From NCBI RefSeq assembly GCF_030540835.1, contig NZ_JAUOEK010000084.1, forward strand, positions 62,001 to 126,000: a stretch of DNA of 64,000 nt. The letters are read 5' to 3'. The stretch comes from Flavivirga aquimarina. Its GTDB lineage: Bacteria > Bacteroidota > Bacteroidia > Flavobacteriales > Flavobacteriaceae. Below are positions 51,388 through 60,554 of the stretch, piece by piece; positions within the stretch are counted from its first letter, which is position 1; the number at the start of each line of letters is the position of its first letter. The notes below the pieces were generated by a model. The model saw only the letters and a list, made by a program, of their open reading frames with translations, searched no databases and was not told where the DNA came from. Position numbers and translations under genes: made by a program.

Positions 51388-51921
51388 TTATTCTGTGTCT
51401 GGGTTACTTTTTTTCATTGCAGCTGCAACTATTAGTCCTATGATTGCAAAAAAGATAATACTTTGCGCTAAAGATTTAAATTGAGTGCCTATAGCGAAAG
51501 TATCTTGATTCTCAATTTGTTCAACACTTTCAGCAATTTTTTCAATTGGAGCGCCTGCACTCCTCATAAAGTTTTCCGTATTGCTAATCAAAATATCTTT
51601 TATTTCTAGTGAAGCTTGTGGATCGATAAAATTAAAAATGATAATTGAAACTAATGTGCTTATAATTATGCCTACGGTAACTGTTATAAAAAAGGAAGAA
51701 AAAGCTTGTTTGAAGGAAAGAAAGTTATTAAAGTAAGCTTTAATTTTTGCAGTAGCAACTATCCCGAAAACTATAATAGCTAATGGTAAAATTAAAAGCA
51801 TAACCCAATAATTCACCAATAACCCAAGATTTATTGTATATCCTAAAAGCGTAAATAAAGATAAACCAATTCCTAAATATAAACCATAGTTTATAGCAAT
51901 AGACTTTAAAGATTTTTCCAT
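51388..51921 (-). CDS. DUF4199 family membrane protein
   Basis: The 177-residue protein has four predicted membrane helices (about 10-30, 38-60, 75-98, 145-168) and the family opening KSIAINYGLYLGIGLSLFTLLGY, then the AYFNNFLSFKQAFSSFFIT block of DUF4199. A hydrophilic loop of about 45 residues separates helices three and four. The function is unknown; the regular pairing with a polyprenyl glycosyltransferase hints at a role in envelope glycan synthesis or transport. It is the first gene of that pair and is divergent from the L31 gene. Confidence 0.87.
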   Translation of the reverse strand: MEKSLKSIAINYGLYLGIGLSLFTLLGYTINLGLLVNYWVMLLILPLAIIVFGIVATAKIKAYFNNFLSFKQAFSSFFITVTVGIIISTLVSIIIFNFIDPQASLEIKDILISNTENFMRSAGAPIEKIAESVEQIENQDTFAIGTQFKSLAQSIIFFAIIGLIVAAAMKKSNPDTE

Positions 51922-52012
51922 AATATTTTGTTTAAAATGTTAGTTGAATTATTAGTATTCAAAGATAGTGAAACGTTACACAAGCGGTCTAAATAAAAAA
52001 CAATAAAAAGCA

Positions 52013-52042
52013 TTGTGCATTTCTAAAAAATACTTAAATTTG
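52013..52042 (+). promoter_or_regulatory. Promoter of the L31 gene
   Basis: TTG (52013-52015) and TAAATTTG (52035-52042) are 19 bp apart, a full match to the Bacteroidota consensus, 36 bp before the start codon. Confidence 0.8.
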
Positions 52043-52078
52043 CAGCTCTAAAATTGTAAAGAATAAAAAGATTTAGTG

Positions 52079-52330
52079 ATGAGAAAAGGTATACATCCAG
52101 AAAATTATAGAATAGTAGCATTTAAAGATATGTCTAACGATGATGTGTTTTTAACAAAATCTACTGCAGAAACAAAGGAAACTATAGAGGTTGATGGCGT
52201 TGAGTATCCACTTGTTAAAATGGAGATATCAAGAACATCACACCCATATTACACTGGTAAATCTAAATTAGTAGATACAGCTGGTCGTATTGACAAGTTC
52301 AAAACTAAATACGCTAAATTTAAAAAATAA
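52079..52330 (+). CDS. rpmE2: 50S ribosomal protein L31, type B (zinc-free)
   Basis: The 83-residue protein begins [21 protein letters not shown] and contains [32 protein letters not shown], the L31 type B pattern. None of the four zinc-binding cysteines of type A are present, so it does not depend on zinc. The ATG at 52079 is the standard start; a GTG one codon earlier is not needed. It has its own promoter and a terminator right after it, so it is monocistronic. Confidence 0.97.
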   Translation: MRKGIHPENYRIVAFKDMSNDDVFLTKSTAETKETIEVDGVEYPLVKMEISRTSHPYYTGKSKLVDTAGRIDKFKTKYAKFKK

Positions 52331-52354
52331 TTTAATCGTATTATAATATATATT

Positions 52355-52384
52355 AAGCCTTTCATAAACTGAAAGGCTTTTTTA
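52355..52384 (+). terminator. Terminator of the L31 gene
   Basis: A 10-bp stem (AAGCCTTTCA/TGAAAGGCTT) with a 5-nt loop and a run of T residues, 25 bp after the stop. Confidence 0.9.
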
Positions 52385-52466
52385 TTTTATCTAATTGAGT
52401 TACTTTTGAAAATGTAAATAAAAGGCTATAAAAACTAAAGCTTCTAACTCACAACTTTAATTTTTT

Positions 52467-53642
52467 ATGAATTATATTCTTTTTGATGGATCTTCTCGTA
52501 ACAATTTGTTACCATTTACATTCACCAGACCGGTTGCAGATATTAGAATTGGAATTTTAACCATTCGTGAAAAATGGGAATTTTTTTTAAACTCAACTAC
52601 GACTACAGTTACCGAAGATTATTTGTCTGATAAATACCCAATGGTAGAAATGGAAGAAAATGTGATGATTCATGCATCGTATCTTCCAAATCTAAAATTG
52701 GTTGAAATGATAAAAGGATTAAAAGAAAACCAGGCCATTTTTAAAGGAGAAGATGTTATTGCCTTTTTTGCTAAAGAAGCACAAGATGATATCGATTTTG
52801 ATCGGTTTGAAATATTTGAGTTTAATGACAATATTATAAAGGTTGAAAATACTTGGGATATATTTTCTAAAAATGGAGAAGCCATTCAAGAAGATTTTAA
52901 CTTAATTACAAAAGACAGAGTATCTCAATCTATACCGCCTAGTAATAACATTATAGCTTCGGAGAATATTTTTATCGAAGCAGGAGCAACATTGGAATTC
53001 GTGACGCTTAATGCAAGTAAAGGTCCCATTTATATAGGAAAAGATACAGAAATAATGGAAGGCACCACCATACGTGGTCCTTTCGCTTTATGTGAGCATG
53101 CCGTAGTTAAAATGGCTGCAAAAATTTATGGACCAACGACTATTGGCCCTTATAGTAAAGCTGGTGGTGAGATAAATAATTCTGTATTATTTGCCAATTC
53201 AAATAAAGGACACGACGGTTATTTAGGAAATTCTGTTTTAGGTGAATGGTGCAATTTAGGAGCAGATACTAATAATTCTAATCTAAAAAATAATTATGCT
53301 GAAGTACGATTATGGGATTATGAAACAGAAGGTTTTGCAAAAACAGGTTTGCAGTTTTGTGGACTTATGATGGGAGATCATAGTAAATGTGGTATCAATA
53401 CCATGTTTAATACAGGAACTGTAGTTGGTGTGAGTGCTAACATTTTTGGAAGCGGATTTCCTAGAAATTTTGTGCCAAGTTTTAGTTGGGGGGGGAATGG
53501 TGGTTTTACTACGTATTTAACAAAAAAAGCCTTTGAAGTGGCAGGAGTCGTTATGTCAAGACGAGGTATTGAATTTGGAGAACAAGATAAAGCTATTCTT
53601 GATAATGTATTTGAAGAAACTAAAAAATATAGAAGAGAATAA
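52467..53642 (+). CDS. GlmU-like sugar nucleotidyltransferase/acetyltransferase (alternative Bacteroidota form)
   Basis: The 391-residue protein has an unusual N-terminal domain (MNYILFDGSSRNNLLPFTFTRPVADIRIGILTIREKWEFFL) and a C-terminal left-handed beta-helix built from hexapeptide repeats (IYIGKDTEIMEGTTIRGPFALCEHAVVKMAAKIYGPTTIGPYSKAGGEI). It fits the alternative GlmU family of Bacteroidota, thought to make UDP-N-acetylglucosamine for peptidoglycan and lipopolysaccharide. The nucleotidyltransferase motif GxGTRM is replaced by the FDGSSRNNLLPFT start. Whether both steps are catalysed is not known to me. Confidence 0.88.
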   Translation: MNYILFDGSSRNNLLPFTFTRPVADIRIGILTIREKWEFFLNSTTTTVTEDYLSDKYPMVEMEENVMIHASYLPNLKLVEMIKGLKENQAIFKGEDVIAFFAKEAQDDIDFDRFEIFEFNDNIIKVENTWDIFSKNGEAIQEDFNLITKDRVSQSIPPSNNIIASENIFIEAGATLEFVTLNASKGPIYIGKDTEIMEGTTIRGPFALCEHAVVKMAAKIYGPTTIGPYSKAGGEINNSVLFANSNKGHDGYLGNSVLGEWCNLGADTNNSNLKNNYAEVRLWDYETEGFAKTGLQFCGLMMGDHSKCGINTMFNTGTVVGVSANIFGSGFPRNFVPSFSWGGNGGFTTYLTKKAFEVAGVVMSRRGIEFGEQDKAILDNVFEETKKYRRE

Positions 53643-53680
53643 AAACTTTTAGTAACTTTAGTTCGTAACAAAACGGAGTT

Positions 53681-54589
53681 ATGAAGTGTTTTCTGTATGT
53701 ATTTTTATTGGGACTGATTGGCTTTGCGCAAACAGAAAACGTTACAGTTACAAATGTAAAAATAAACACAGAACATCCGCACTTTGGCTTAATGCGAATT
53801 GCAGATAACAAGATTATATTCATATCTCATTTACTAGATAAAAAAGGGCGGTTAAAACGATTTCAGGGAGCTCCTTTATTAACTATTTATCAAGGAGATT
53901 GGTCTAATAATGGTAACATCGAAAATGTAAAAGCCATAGAAATAGACCCAAAACAAAAGATTTCCAATATTACCAGCGCTACAATATCTCCTGATGGAAA
54001 ATTACTTTATTTAACCACAAGATATACCTATAAAAATAAACCTAAAGGAGACTTTAATATGGATAACTTTCATATTGAAGTAGGTGAATTTAAAGCTGGT
54101 TTAGGGTGGACAGATTTTAAGGTACTTCCTTTTTGTAAACCGAGATACTCTTATGCGCACCCTGCTTTAAGTAAGGATGGAAAAACTTTATATTTTACAA
54201 CTAACCAAAGAGGTGGTAAGGAAACTACTAAAGGCGGATCGGATATTTTTAAAGTTGATGTTTTAGGAAACAACACCTATAGCAACCCTAAAAACCTGGG
54301 AAGTAAAATAAATTCCTATAGTCGCGAAATGTTTCCTTTTATAAGTGATGATAGTACCTTGTATTTTGCATCAAATAAGGCAGGTGGTTTTGGAGGATTT
54401 GATATATATAGAAGTAAAATGGGCGATGATGGCACCTTTGAAAAAGCCGTTAAATTACCAAAACCAATTAATAGCAAAAAAGATGATTTCTCCTTAATAA
54501 TTGATGCTAATAATAGTACTGGTTATTTTTCATCAAAACGAGAAAAAGGAAAAGGGGATGATGATATTTATTATTTCGCAGAAAACTAA
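53681..54589 (+). CDS. PD40-repeat (TolB-like) secreted beta-propeller protein
   Basis: The 302-residue precursor has a signal peptide (MKCFLYVFLLGLIGFAQ) and several PD40 blades: SPDGKLLYLTTRYTYK, SKDGKTLYFTTNQRGG, SDDSTLYFASNKAGGFGGFDIYRSKM, and the final STGYFSSKREKGKGDDDIYYF. This resembles the propeller part of the OmpA-associated proteins of Bacteroidota such as the PorE-like group, but there is no OmpA domain here. It probably acts in the periplasm as a binding module. It starts 38 bp after the GlmU-like gene and may be co-transcribed with it. Confidence 0.86.
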   Translation: MKCFLYVFLLGLIGFAQTENVTVTNVKINTEHPHFGLMRIADNKIIFISHLLDKKGRLKRFQGAPLLTIYQGDWSNNGNIENVKAIEIDPKQKISNITSATISPDGKLLYLTTRYTYKNKPKGDFNMDNFHIEVGEFKAGLGWTDFKVLPFCKPRYSYAHPALSKDGKTLYFTTNQRGGKETTKGGSDIFKVDVLGNNTYSNPKNLGSKINSYSREMFPFISDDSTLYFASNKAGGFGGFDIYRSKMGDDGTFEKAVKLPKPINSKKDDFSLIIDANNSTGYFSSKREKGKGDDDIYYFAEN

Positions 54590-54598
54590 AAATGCTTC

Positions 54599-54928
54599 AT
54601 GTTAGGACTTTTACTTATTTATTTTATTGGAAAAAGATTTTATGATCTATCGGAAGAATATAGCCAAAATAAATGGCTGTATGCTATATTAGGTATTGTC
54701 ATTTATTATGTTGGAACTTTTATAGTTAGTATCGTTTTAGCAGTTTTAATTGAGTTTGGAATAATCGATATAGACTTAGAAAACAGCTTTGTAATAGGCT
54801 TAATAGCTTTGCCATTTGGAATTGGCGCGGTGTATTTATTTTATATTCTATTAGAGAAAAAATGGAAAAAAGCTGTGGTTGTAGTAAAAGATGAAATAAG
54901 CGATATTGGAAAAAATATTGAAGACTAA
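54599..54928 (+). CDS. Small membrane protein, hypothetical (109 aa)
   Basis: The 109-residue protein has three predicted hydrophobic segments (about 1-12, 25-52, 62-86) and a basic, then acidic tail (EKKWKKAVVVVKDEISDIGKNIED). The pattern FYDLSEEYSQNKWLYAILGIVIYYVGTFI is like a family of small membrane proteins found beside unrelated genes in Flavobacteriaceae. The start codon lies 9 bp after the PD40 gene stop, so the two are very likely translated from one message. I assign no function. Confidence 0.75.
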   Translation: MLGLLLIYFIGKRFYDLSEEYSQNKWLYAILGIVIYYVGTFIVSIVLAVLIEFGIIDIDLENSFVIGLIALPFGIGAVYLFYILLEKKWKKAVVVVKDEISDIGKNIED

Positions 54929-55115
54929 AGCATTGTTTTTTTGTAAAAAAAATAAAACAATTTTCCTATGTACCGATAACTTCGTCGTTCTGTAATTTAA
55001 TTTGGTTCTATATCGAAATAGTGATAGTATAACCATACTATTTTTTTATATTAGCTATAAGTTTACAACTTTTAAGAGATATAGACTTTTATCATAAGCC
55101 CCAAAAAGATAAATA

Positions 55116-55817
55116 GTGTTGCATATTTTTAAAAATGAAAAAAAAATAAGTATTATTTTTTTTATTATTTTAACTATAGATATTTTAGTTAAACTAAATC
55201 TTAGCCCTTTTCCATATAGATATATTTCCAAGCCATTAGTAATAATACTGCTATCGCTATATTATTATTTTAATACTAATGAGAGGAGACATAAAAAAAA
55301 GTTATGGATAACCTTAGCACTGTTTTGCTTTCTAGTAGGAGATATGCTTATTTTAAAACATACTAATATTATTTTTTTAAGTATTAGTATGTTTTTTTTC
55401 GCTATGGGGAAAGCCTTTTTAAGTTTGCGACTTTCTCACAGATCAGATTTCAATATTATGAGACTGATCCCCTTTTCTATGATCTTGTTTACTTATACAT
55501 TTTTTATAGTGAGTTTTCTTTATAATAGTTTGAAAGGCTTTTTTATACCGGCATTGATTTCCTTTTTTGTATCACTTTTACTTATTGAATTTGCTTTTTT
55601 AAGAAAAGATGTTGTTAACAAAGTTAGTTACTTATATGTGCTTTTAGGAACTGTTTTTTATGTGCTTTGTGAGAGTATGATTGCAATAAAAACATTTAAA
55701 ATGGATTTGCCAATGCAAGATGTTTTAATTATGGCGGTTTATGGTATAGCTATGTATCTTATTGTTTTTGGAATTGTAAGAGAGAATAAAAAAGGAGGTG
55801 GTATTAGTTTTTTTTAA
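55116..55817 (+). CDS. YhhN-family membrane protein (lysoplasmalogenase-like)
   Basis: The 233-residue protein has about seven or eight membrane helices. The YhhN pattern is seen in ISKPLVIILLSLYYYF, FCFLVGDMLIL, FFFAMGKAFLSLRL and the C-terminal VLIMAVYGIAMYLIVFGIV. Some YhhN proteins hydrolyse the vinyl ether bond of lysoplasmalogens; others are uncharacterised. The start is GTG at 55116 (followed by TTG), because a TAA in frame lies just upstream and there is no ATG. Its 3' end overlaps the convergent peptide-binding lipoprotein gene by 14 bp. Confidence 0.82.
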   Translation: MLHIFKNEKKISIIFFIILTIDILVKLNLSPFPYRYISKPLVIILLSLYYYFNTNERRHKKKLWITLALFCFLVGDMLILKHTNIIFLSISMFFFAMGKAFLSLRLSHRSDFNIMRLIPFSMILFTYTFFIVSFLYNSLKGFFIPALISFFVSLLLIEFAFLRKDVVNKVSYLYVLLGTVFYVLCESMIAIKTFKMDLPMQDVLIMAVYGIAMYLIVFGIVRENKKGGGISFF

Positions 55818-57429
55818 CCTGTCTCAAGTCCAATAGGTTAATAGGGTTAATCCCTAGTCCAGAAACACGTTTTCTGGTAAAACGAATTACTTCGTCGTAA
55901 AATAAAGGAACCATAATAGCATTTTGCATAGCAATAGAATCCATGGTAGTATACATATGTTTTCGTTTTTCAATATCGGTTATGGTAAAAGCGTTATTGT
56001 ATAGACTGTCTAGTTGTGTGTTTTTAAAATGAAAATAATTTGAACCATTAGGCGCAAAATTTTTACTGTAAAAAATTGACAAATAATTTTCGGCATCTAA
56101 ATAATCCGCTACCCAAGAACTTCTAAACATGTCTACTTTTCCATTAGATCGGGCACTTCGTAAAGTTGCTTCAGGCATAACATCTACATTAATTGTTAAA
56201 CCTGCTTTTTCCAGTTCACGTTGTATAAATTCGCAAAAACTTAAATAATTACTGGTGGTTATTAAAGTAATTTCAGGATTGGAAATACCACTCTCTTTTT
56301 TAAACTGATCTACTAACTGTTTTGCCTTGTCGGGTAAATAAGAAAAGCCAATAGATTCATTGTAACCTTGAAGTCCTTTTGGAATGAAACCACCATTTGC
56401 CGGATTACCAACACCATTATTTAAATAGAGCATCATTTTTTTTCTGTCAAAACCATAATTAATTGCTTTTCTTATGAGTTTAGACTGTATTTCGGGCGTT
56501 TTAGAATCTAGATAAAAGCCCAAATACTCCGTATTTAGGTAAGGACCACGAATCATATTTACGGTTTCAGAATAGGCACTGCGTAATTTTCCATCGGCTG
56601 TTAAAAGCTCATCTTTATATGAAGCATCCAAACCAGAAAGATAATCTATATTGCCTTGGGCAAACTGTAAAAATTCACTTTGTTTATCGGGTAAAAAGGT
56701 AATAGCAACAGCCTCTAAATAGGGTAGAGGGTTTCCTTTAGAGTCTTTTTCAAAATAATTTTCATTCCTTCTAAGAACAAGTTTAATGTTTTCTTCCCAG
56801 CGTTTAAACTTAAAAGGTCCGGTACCTATAGGATTCGACCTAAACTCAGTACCATAATGTGTTACAATTTCTTTTGGAACTACCGAGCAGTATTTCATAG
56901 ATAATAGACCGATAAAAGCAGGAAATGGCTGTTTTAATGTGATCTGGAAAATGGTATCATTTATGGCCTTAAAATCATCAACTTTGTTTAAAACCCAGCT
57001 TCCGGGAGCAGCAACTTTTTCGTCCCTTAAACGGTTTAAACTATATTCGAAATCCTTAGCAGTTACTAACCGTGTTAAGCGGTCTCCAAATAATTCATGT
57101 TTATGAAAATAGACATCATTTCGTAAGTTGAATGTGTAAGTGATAGCATCATTAGAAATAGTCCAGTTTTTAGCGATACAAGGTTTAATGTTTAAGGCAC
57201 TATCCAGTTGAACAAGCCCGTTGAATAATTGATTATTTGCCGAATTGTCTTGTAAAGTTCTGGAAAAAGCAGGATCTAAAGTATTAATATTGGCATATTC
57301 GTTATATCTAAAAACTAAATGTTCTTTGTTTGCTAATGTATTGTCTGTGCATGAGATTAATAGTAAAGAAAAGCTTATTAAAAATAAATAAGGTGTTAAG
57401 TATTTTATGCTAGTTTTTAATGATTTCAT
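55804..57429 (-). CDS. Peptide ABC transporter substrate-binding lipoprotein (SBP family 5)
   Basis: The 541-residue lipoprotein (signal ending LLLISC, cysteine about residue 27) is an OppA/DppA-like binding protein. Family blocks are TLDPAFSRTLQDNSANNQLFNGLVQLD, CIAKNWTISNDAITYTFNLRNDVYFH, SNPIGTGPFKFKRWEENIKLVLRRNENYF and the C-terminal IVPLFY-like MVPLFYDEVIRFTR. It captures oligopeptides outside the inner membrane. No permease or ATPase of the Opp type is next to it, so it works with components encoded elsewhere, as is common in Bacteroidota. It lies 30 bp after the unusual membrane protein gene on the same strand. Confidence 0.92.
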   Translation of the reverse strand: MKSLKTSIKYLTPYLFLISFSLLLISCTDNTLANKEHLVFRYNEYANINTLDPAFSRTLQDNSANNQLFNGLVQLDSALNIKPCIAKNWTISNDAITYTFNLRNDVYFHKHELFGDRLTRLVTAKDFEYSLNRLRDEKVAAPGSWVLNKVDDFKAINDTIFQITLKQPFPAFIGLLSMKYCSVVPKEIVTHYGTEFRSNPIGTGPFKFKRWEENIKLVLRRNENYFEKDSKGNPLPYLEAVAITFLPDKQSEFLQFAQGNIDYLSGLDASYKDELLTADGKLRSAYSETVNMIRGPYLNTEYLGFYLDSKTPEIQSKLIRKAINYGFDRKKMMLYLNNGVGNPANGGFIPKGLQGYNESIGFSYLPDKAKQLVDQFKKESGISNPEITLITTSNYLSFCEFIQRELEKAGLTINVDVMPEATLRSARSNGKVDMFRSSWVADYLDAENYLSIFYSKNFAPNGSNYFHFKNTQLDSLYNNAFTITDIEKRKHMYTTMDSIAMQNAIMVPLFYDEVIRFTRKRVSGLGINPINLLDLRQVKKN

Positions 57430-57459
57430 TTAAAAGCAGATAGTTTAAAAAATTATTGT

Positions 57460-59238
57460 TTATCCTTCGGGTAAAGCTTTCCAGTTTTTTATGACACCAG
57501 AATAAAAATAGATAAAAAGTAAATTAATTATGAATAAGACATAACTCCAGTTTACACCTAAACTCCCCATTAAATTAAAACAATCTTTATTATTGAAATC
57601 AAAAGAATAATTTCCAACACAAGCATCAGATTGGTGTAAAGATATTATTGTAATTATTAGAAAGACATAAAGAATAAACCCAGAAATAGACATGTTTAGA
57701 CAAATAGCTACAACAAGTTTTTTAAGTTTTTTTGAATAAAAGATAGGAATAGATAAAATGATGGCACCTAAAATTAAAGTTAAGTACGATACAAAATACC
57801 CAGAGTTATTATCATTGAATTTAGTTATATATGAGAATAGAACTGTTAGCAGAGTTACAAAAACAGTTAATATACCACTACTTATAACTGTGAATAGTAA
57901 TGCTTTTAATCCTGTGACTCTAAACATAAAAATTAAAGAAGAGAAAAAGAATGAAAACCATATAAAAAAATGGATACTTTCTTGGAGTGGGTTACTTGCT
58001 TTTATTTCTTTAATATTATCAAAAACATAGTGTAGAGCATTATTGTCTAAATAATAATCTGTAATATGATTTTTGTAAAAAGTATCAATAGCGGTTTTCG
58101 GTTCAGTATCGGCAAATTGTATAGTTTCTTTAGGAGCGGTTCTAATTAAGTGTTTTAACTCGAAATTGTCATTTGGATGATAAACCATCTTAAACCATTC
58201 ATCAGCAGTCAGATTATGTCTAATTTCATATGTATCACTAACCATTAAAAAATCTGCCAATATTTGTTTTATTTCATCAGAATTATTTCGTTTTAAAAGG
58301 TCGTAACCTTGTTTATTCCATAGTTCCTGATTTTCATTAAAATCTTGTTGGTAACTATAGTTATCATATTCATATTCATATTCATAAAGTTGATTGGTAT
58401 AATTATATTCGATAACATCGTATGCTAATTTATCATCGCTAGATTGATAAAATATTTTTGAATAATTAAAGTAACTTGGGCTATTAGTTTGAACAAAACT
58501 TGAAATATCAAAAAGGGAATCTTTGTAAAAGTAAGTTCTAACTGAATCTTGTGTTTTGTGATAGACAAACCCTTTATAGGTTGAATCTTTAAATCCTTGA
58601 TCTAATGTGCCTTTCTTTTTGTAAAGGGTGTAAAATCTATATTTAAAATCTAAAAAACTTAAAAACAAACTGTCATTGTCAGTATGTATTCCTTTAGAAA
58701 TCGTTTCACAATACAATGTGTTGAATGGATGCGGATATCTACGTTGATTAATTGTATAGTCAGTTATCTTTTCTGAAAAAAATAGAGAAGCACTATTAGA
58801 AATAATAATTTCTTTTTCTATGCGTTCATCATCATACTTGGATGAGATATATGATTTGACTCCAAAATTATATGAGATATAAAACGTAGTAGAAAAAAAA
58901 GTTATAATTAAATAAATTAAAAATTGTTTAAATAATTTTACTCTGGACGTTGGATAAAAACTTTTGAAGGCATTATTTTTAAATAGAAAAATAAGCCATG
59001 TAACAAGTATTAAGGTAGATAAAATAATACTTATAAAAATTGTACCATTTTCAAAAAAGATAGATTTAGCACCGTATTCGTGTAAAATTTTTGGATTTGT
59101 AATAGCTAAGAACCCAAAAATAAAGAATAAAATATGTAAAATTAGTGTAGACGATAATACCCAAACTAATTTTGTATTCCAAATTATGGGATAATTTTCA
59201 AGTAAATATTGATTGATTTTATATATAAGTTTTTTCAT
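57460..59238 (-). CDS. Large membrane protein paired with an ABC ATPase, hypothetical
   Basis: A 592-residue protein with two membrane helices near the N-terminus and another at about 105-125, a large hydrophilic region (about 130-400), and a cluster of six or so helices to the end. The outer region is rich in tyrosine, serine and aspartate (DVIEYNYTNQLYEYEYEYDNYSYQQ). I do not recognise the family. It begins 10 bp after the stop of an ABC ATPase gene, so it is probably the permease subunit. The start at 59238 (MKKLIYKINQYLL) was preferred to one 7 codons earlier that overlaps the ATPase gene. Confidence 0.75.
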   Translation of the reverse strand: MKKLIYKINQYLLENYPIIWNTKLVWVLSSTLILHILFFIFGFLAITNPKILHEYGAKSIFFENGTIFISIILSTLILVTWLIFLFKNNAFKSFYPTSRVKLFKQFLIYLIITFFSTTFYISYNFGVKSYISSKYDDERIEKEIIISNSASLFFSEKITDYTINQRRYPHPFNTLYCETISKGIHTDNDSLFLSFLDFKYRFYTLYKKKGTLDQGFKDSTYKGFVYHKTQDSVRTYFYKDSLFDISSFVQTNSPSYFNYSKIFYQSSDDKLAYDVIEYNYTNQLYEYEYEYDNYSYQQDFNENQELWNKQGYDLLKRNNSDEIKQILADFLMVSDTYEIRHNLTADEWFKMVYHPNDNFELKHLIRTAPKETIQFADTEPKTAIDTFYKNHITDYYLDNNALHYVFDNIKEIKASNPLQESIHFFIWFSFFFSSLIFMFRVTGLKALLFTVISSGILTVFVTLLTVLFSYITKFNDNNSGYFVSYLTLILGAIILSIPIFYSKKLKKLVVAICLNMSISGFILYVFLIITIISLHQSDACVGNYSFDFNNKDCFNLMGSLGVNWSYVLFIINLLFIYFYSGVIKNWKALPEG

Positions 59239-59248
59239 TGATTTGGCT

Positions 59249-60406
59249 TTAAGAAACAAAGAAACGTCTTGTCGATTGTGTTATATTACGCGTATAAGTA
59301 ACATCAATTTTGTGCTTTCCTAAAGTTTCAAGAACTAAAGGGAAAGCTGTTTCAATAGAGAAATAAGCAATAAAAATACCACCATTAAAAATTAACTTTT
59401 CAAGACTCAAATCAGCAAAAATTTGTTTGAGCTTTTCTCTTTCACAATGGCAATCAATTTCTACGATTAAATGACTTTTAGCGTTTACAACTGTATTTTT
59501 ATCTTCATTCTCTTTATATAAACCGTTTTTAAGATATATGACTTTGTCAGAGACTTTTTCTACCTCATATAATTGTTGGGAACTTAATATTAATGCAATG
59601 GGGTTATTTATAGAATTACAGATAGATTTCAAATCTTCTAAAATTACTTGTTGGGCTAATACGTCTAAATTGGCTAATGGTTCATCTAAAAGCAGTAATT
59701 CAGGTTGTCTTAATAATGTTCGTGCTAATTCAAAGCGCATTTTATAACCAGAAGACAGCTCATTCCATTTTAAATGTTTGTAATTCCATAATCCAAAACG
59801 AGCAATCATCATTAAAACTCTAGTTTCATTTTCTTGTGGGCTTAAGCCGTAGTTTGATAAAACAAATTTTAAATTATCTTTAAGACTACCATACCATTTT
59901 TGAGTTCGTTGCGGGATATATACCAAGTTAGAACGTAAATCATAGTCGTTATTAAATTCCTTATCAAAATTAAATTTTAAATCCCCCTCATTGTGCTTTA
60001 GCTCTTTTGCTAAAATTCTTAATAATGTGGTTTTTCCATTTCCATTTTCACCTACTAGCCCATATACGTCTCCCTTATGAATATTGATTGAAATTGGACC
60101 TAATTTAAAACGATTAAAACCATAACTTTTAATAAGGTTAGAACCACTTATAACAGGGGTTTCTGTATTATAATCGTCAATTGGAATTTTAGATATTCTA
60201 TTTAGAATTTGAAGACTTCTTTTTATTAATTCATCTTCCTCATCGGGAAATTTTTCTTTCCAATCAGTTAGTTCTATGACATCGTTATAAACATCTAAGT
60301 TTTGAGTATCTATAGCACAATCCATAAGTTTTCGGTATCCTAAGAAAGTGTCTTTGTTTTCAAAAAAAGTAATGACTTCTTTAATTCGTACTTCAGCTCT
60401 TGTCAT
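59249..60406 (-). CDS. ABC transporter ATP-binding protein with N-terminal extension
   Basis: A 385-residue ATPase. Walker A is VGENGNGKTTLL (about residue 117 onward), the signature is LSSGYKMRFELARTLL (in place of the usual LSGGQ), and Walker B is LLLLDEPLANLD. The first 90 residues are a helical extension with no known motif (ITFFENKDTFLGYRKLMDC and so on), and about 80 residues follow the ATPase core (HLIVEIDCHCEREKLKQIF). The order ATPase, membrane protein, peptide-binding lipoprotein on one strand suggests a shared transcript. The substrate is unknown. Confidence 0.87.
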   Translation of the reverse strand: MTRAEVRIKEVITFFENKDTFLGYRKLMDCAIDTQNLDVYNDVIELTDWKEKFPDEEDELIKRSLQILNRISKIPIDDYNTETPVISGSNLIKSYGFNRFKLGPISINIHKGDVYGLVGENGNGKTTLLRILAKELKHNEGDLKFNFDKEFNNDYDLRSNLVYIPQRTQKWYGSLKDNLKFVLSNYGLSPQENETRVLMMIARFGLWNYKHLKWNELSSGYKMRFELARTLLRQPELLLLDEPLANLDVLAQQVILEDLKSICNSINNPIALILSSQQLYEVEKVSDKVIYLKNGLYKENEDKNTVVNAKSHLIVEIDCHCEREKLKQIFADLSLEKLIFNGGIFIAYFSIETAFPLVLETLGKHKIDVTYTRNITQSTRRFFVS

Positions 60407-60454
60407 TGTTTATTAATAAGTTATTTGCTTTTAATTCAAGTCTTCATACTTAGA

Positions 60455-60485
60455 TTGTATTACTTGTAGCAATTACGTAAATTTG
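60455..60485 (+). promoter_or_regulatory. Promoter of mtaB
   Basis: TTG (60455-60457) and TAAATTTG (60478-60485) with a 20-bp spacer match the Bacteroidota consensus, about 70 bp before the start codon. Confidence 0.78.
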
Positions 60486-60554
60486 CAGGCTTTTAAGTTA
60501 GAAAACAAGTAAATATAAATACATTTCTATCGTAAAGGAAATGAAAAACAATAA

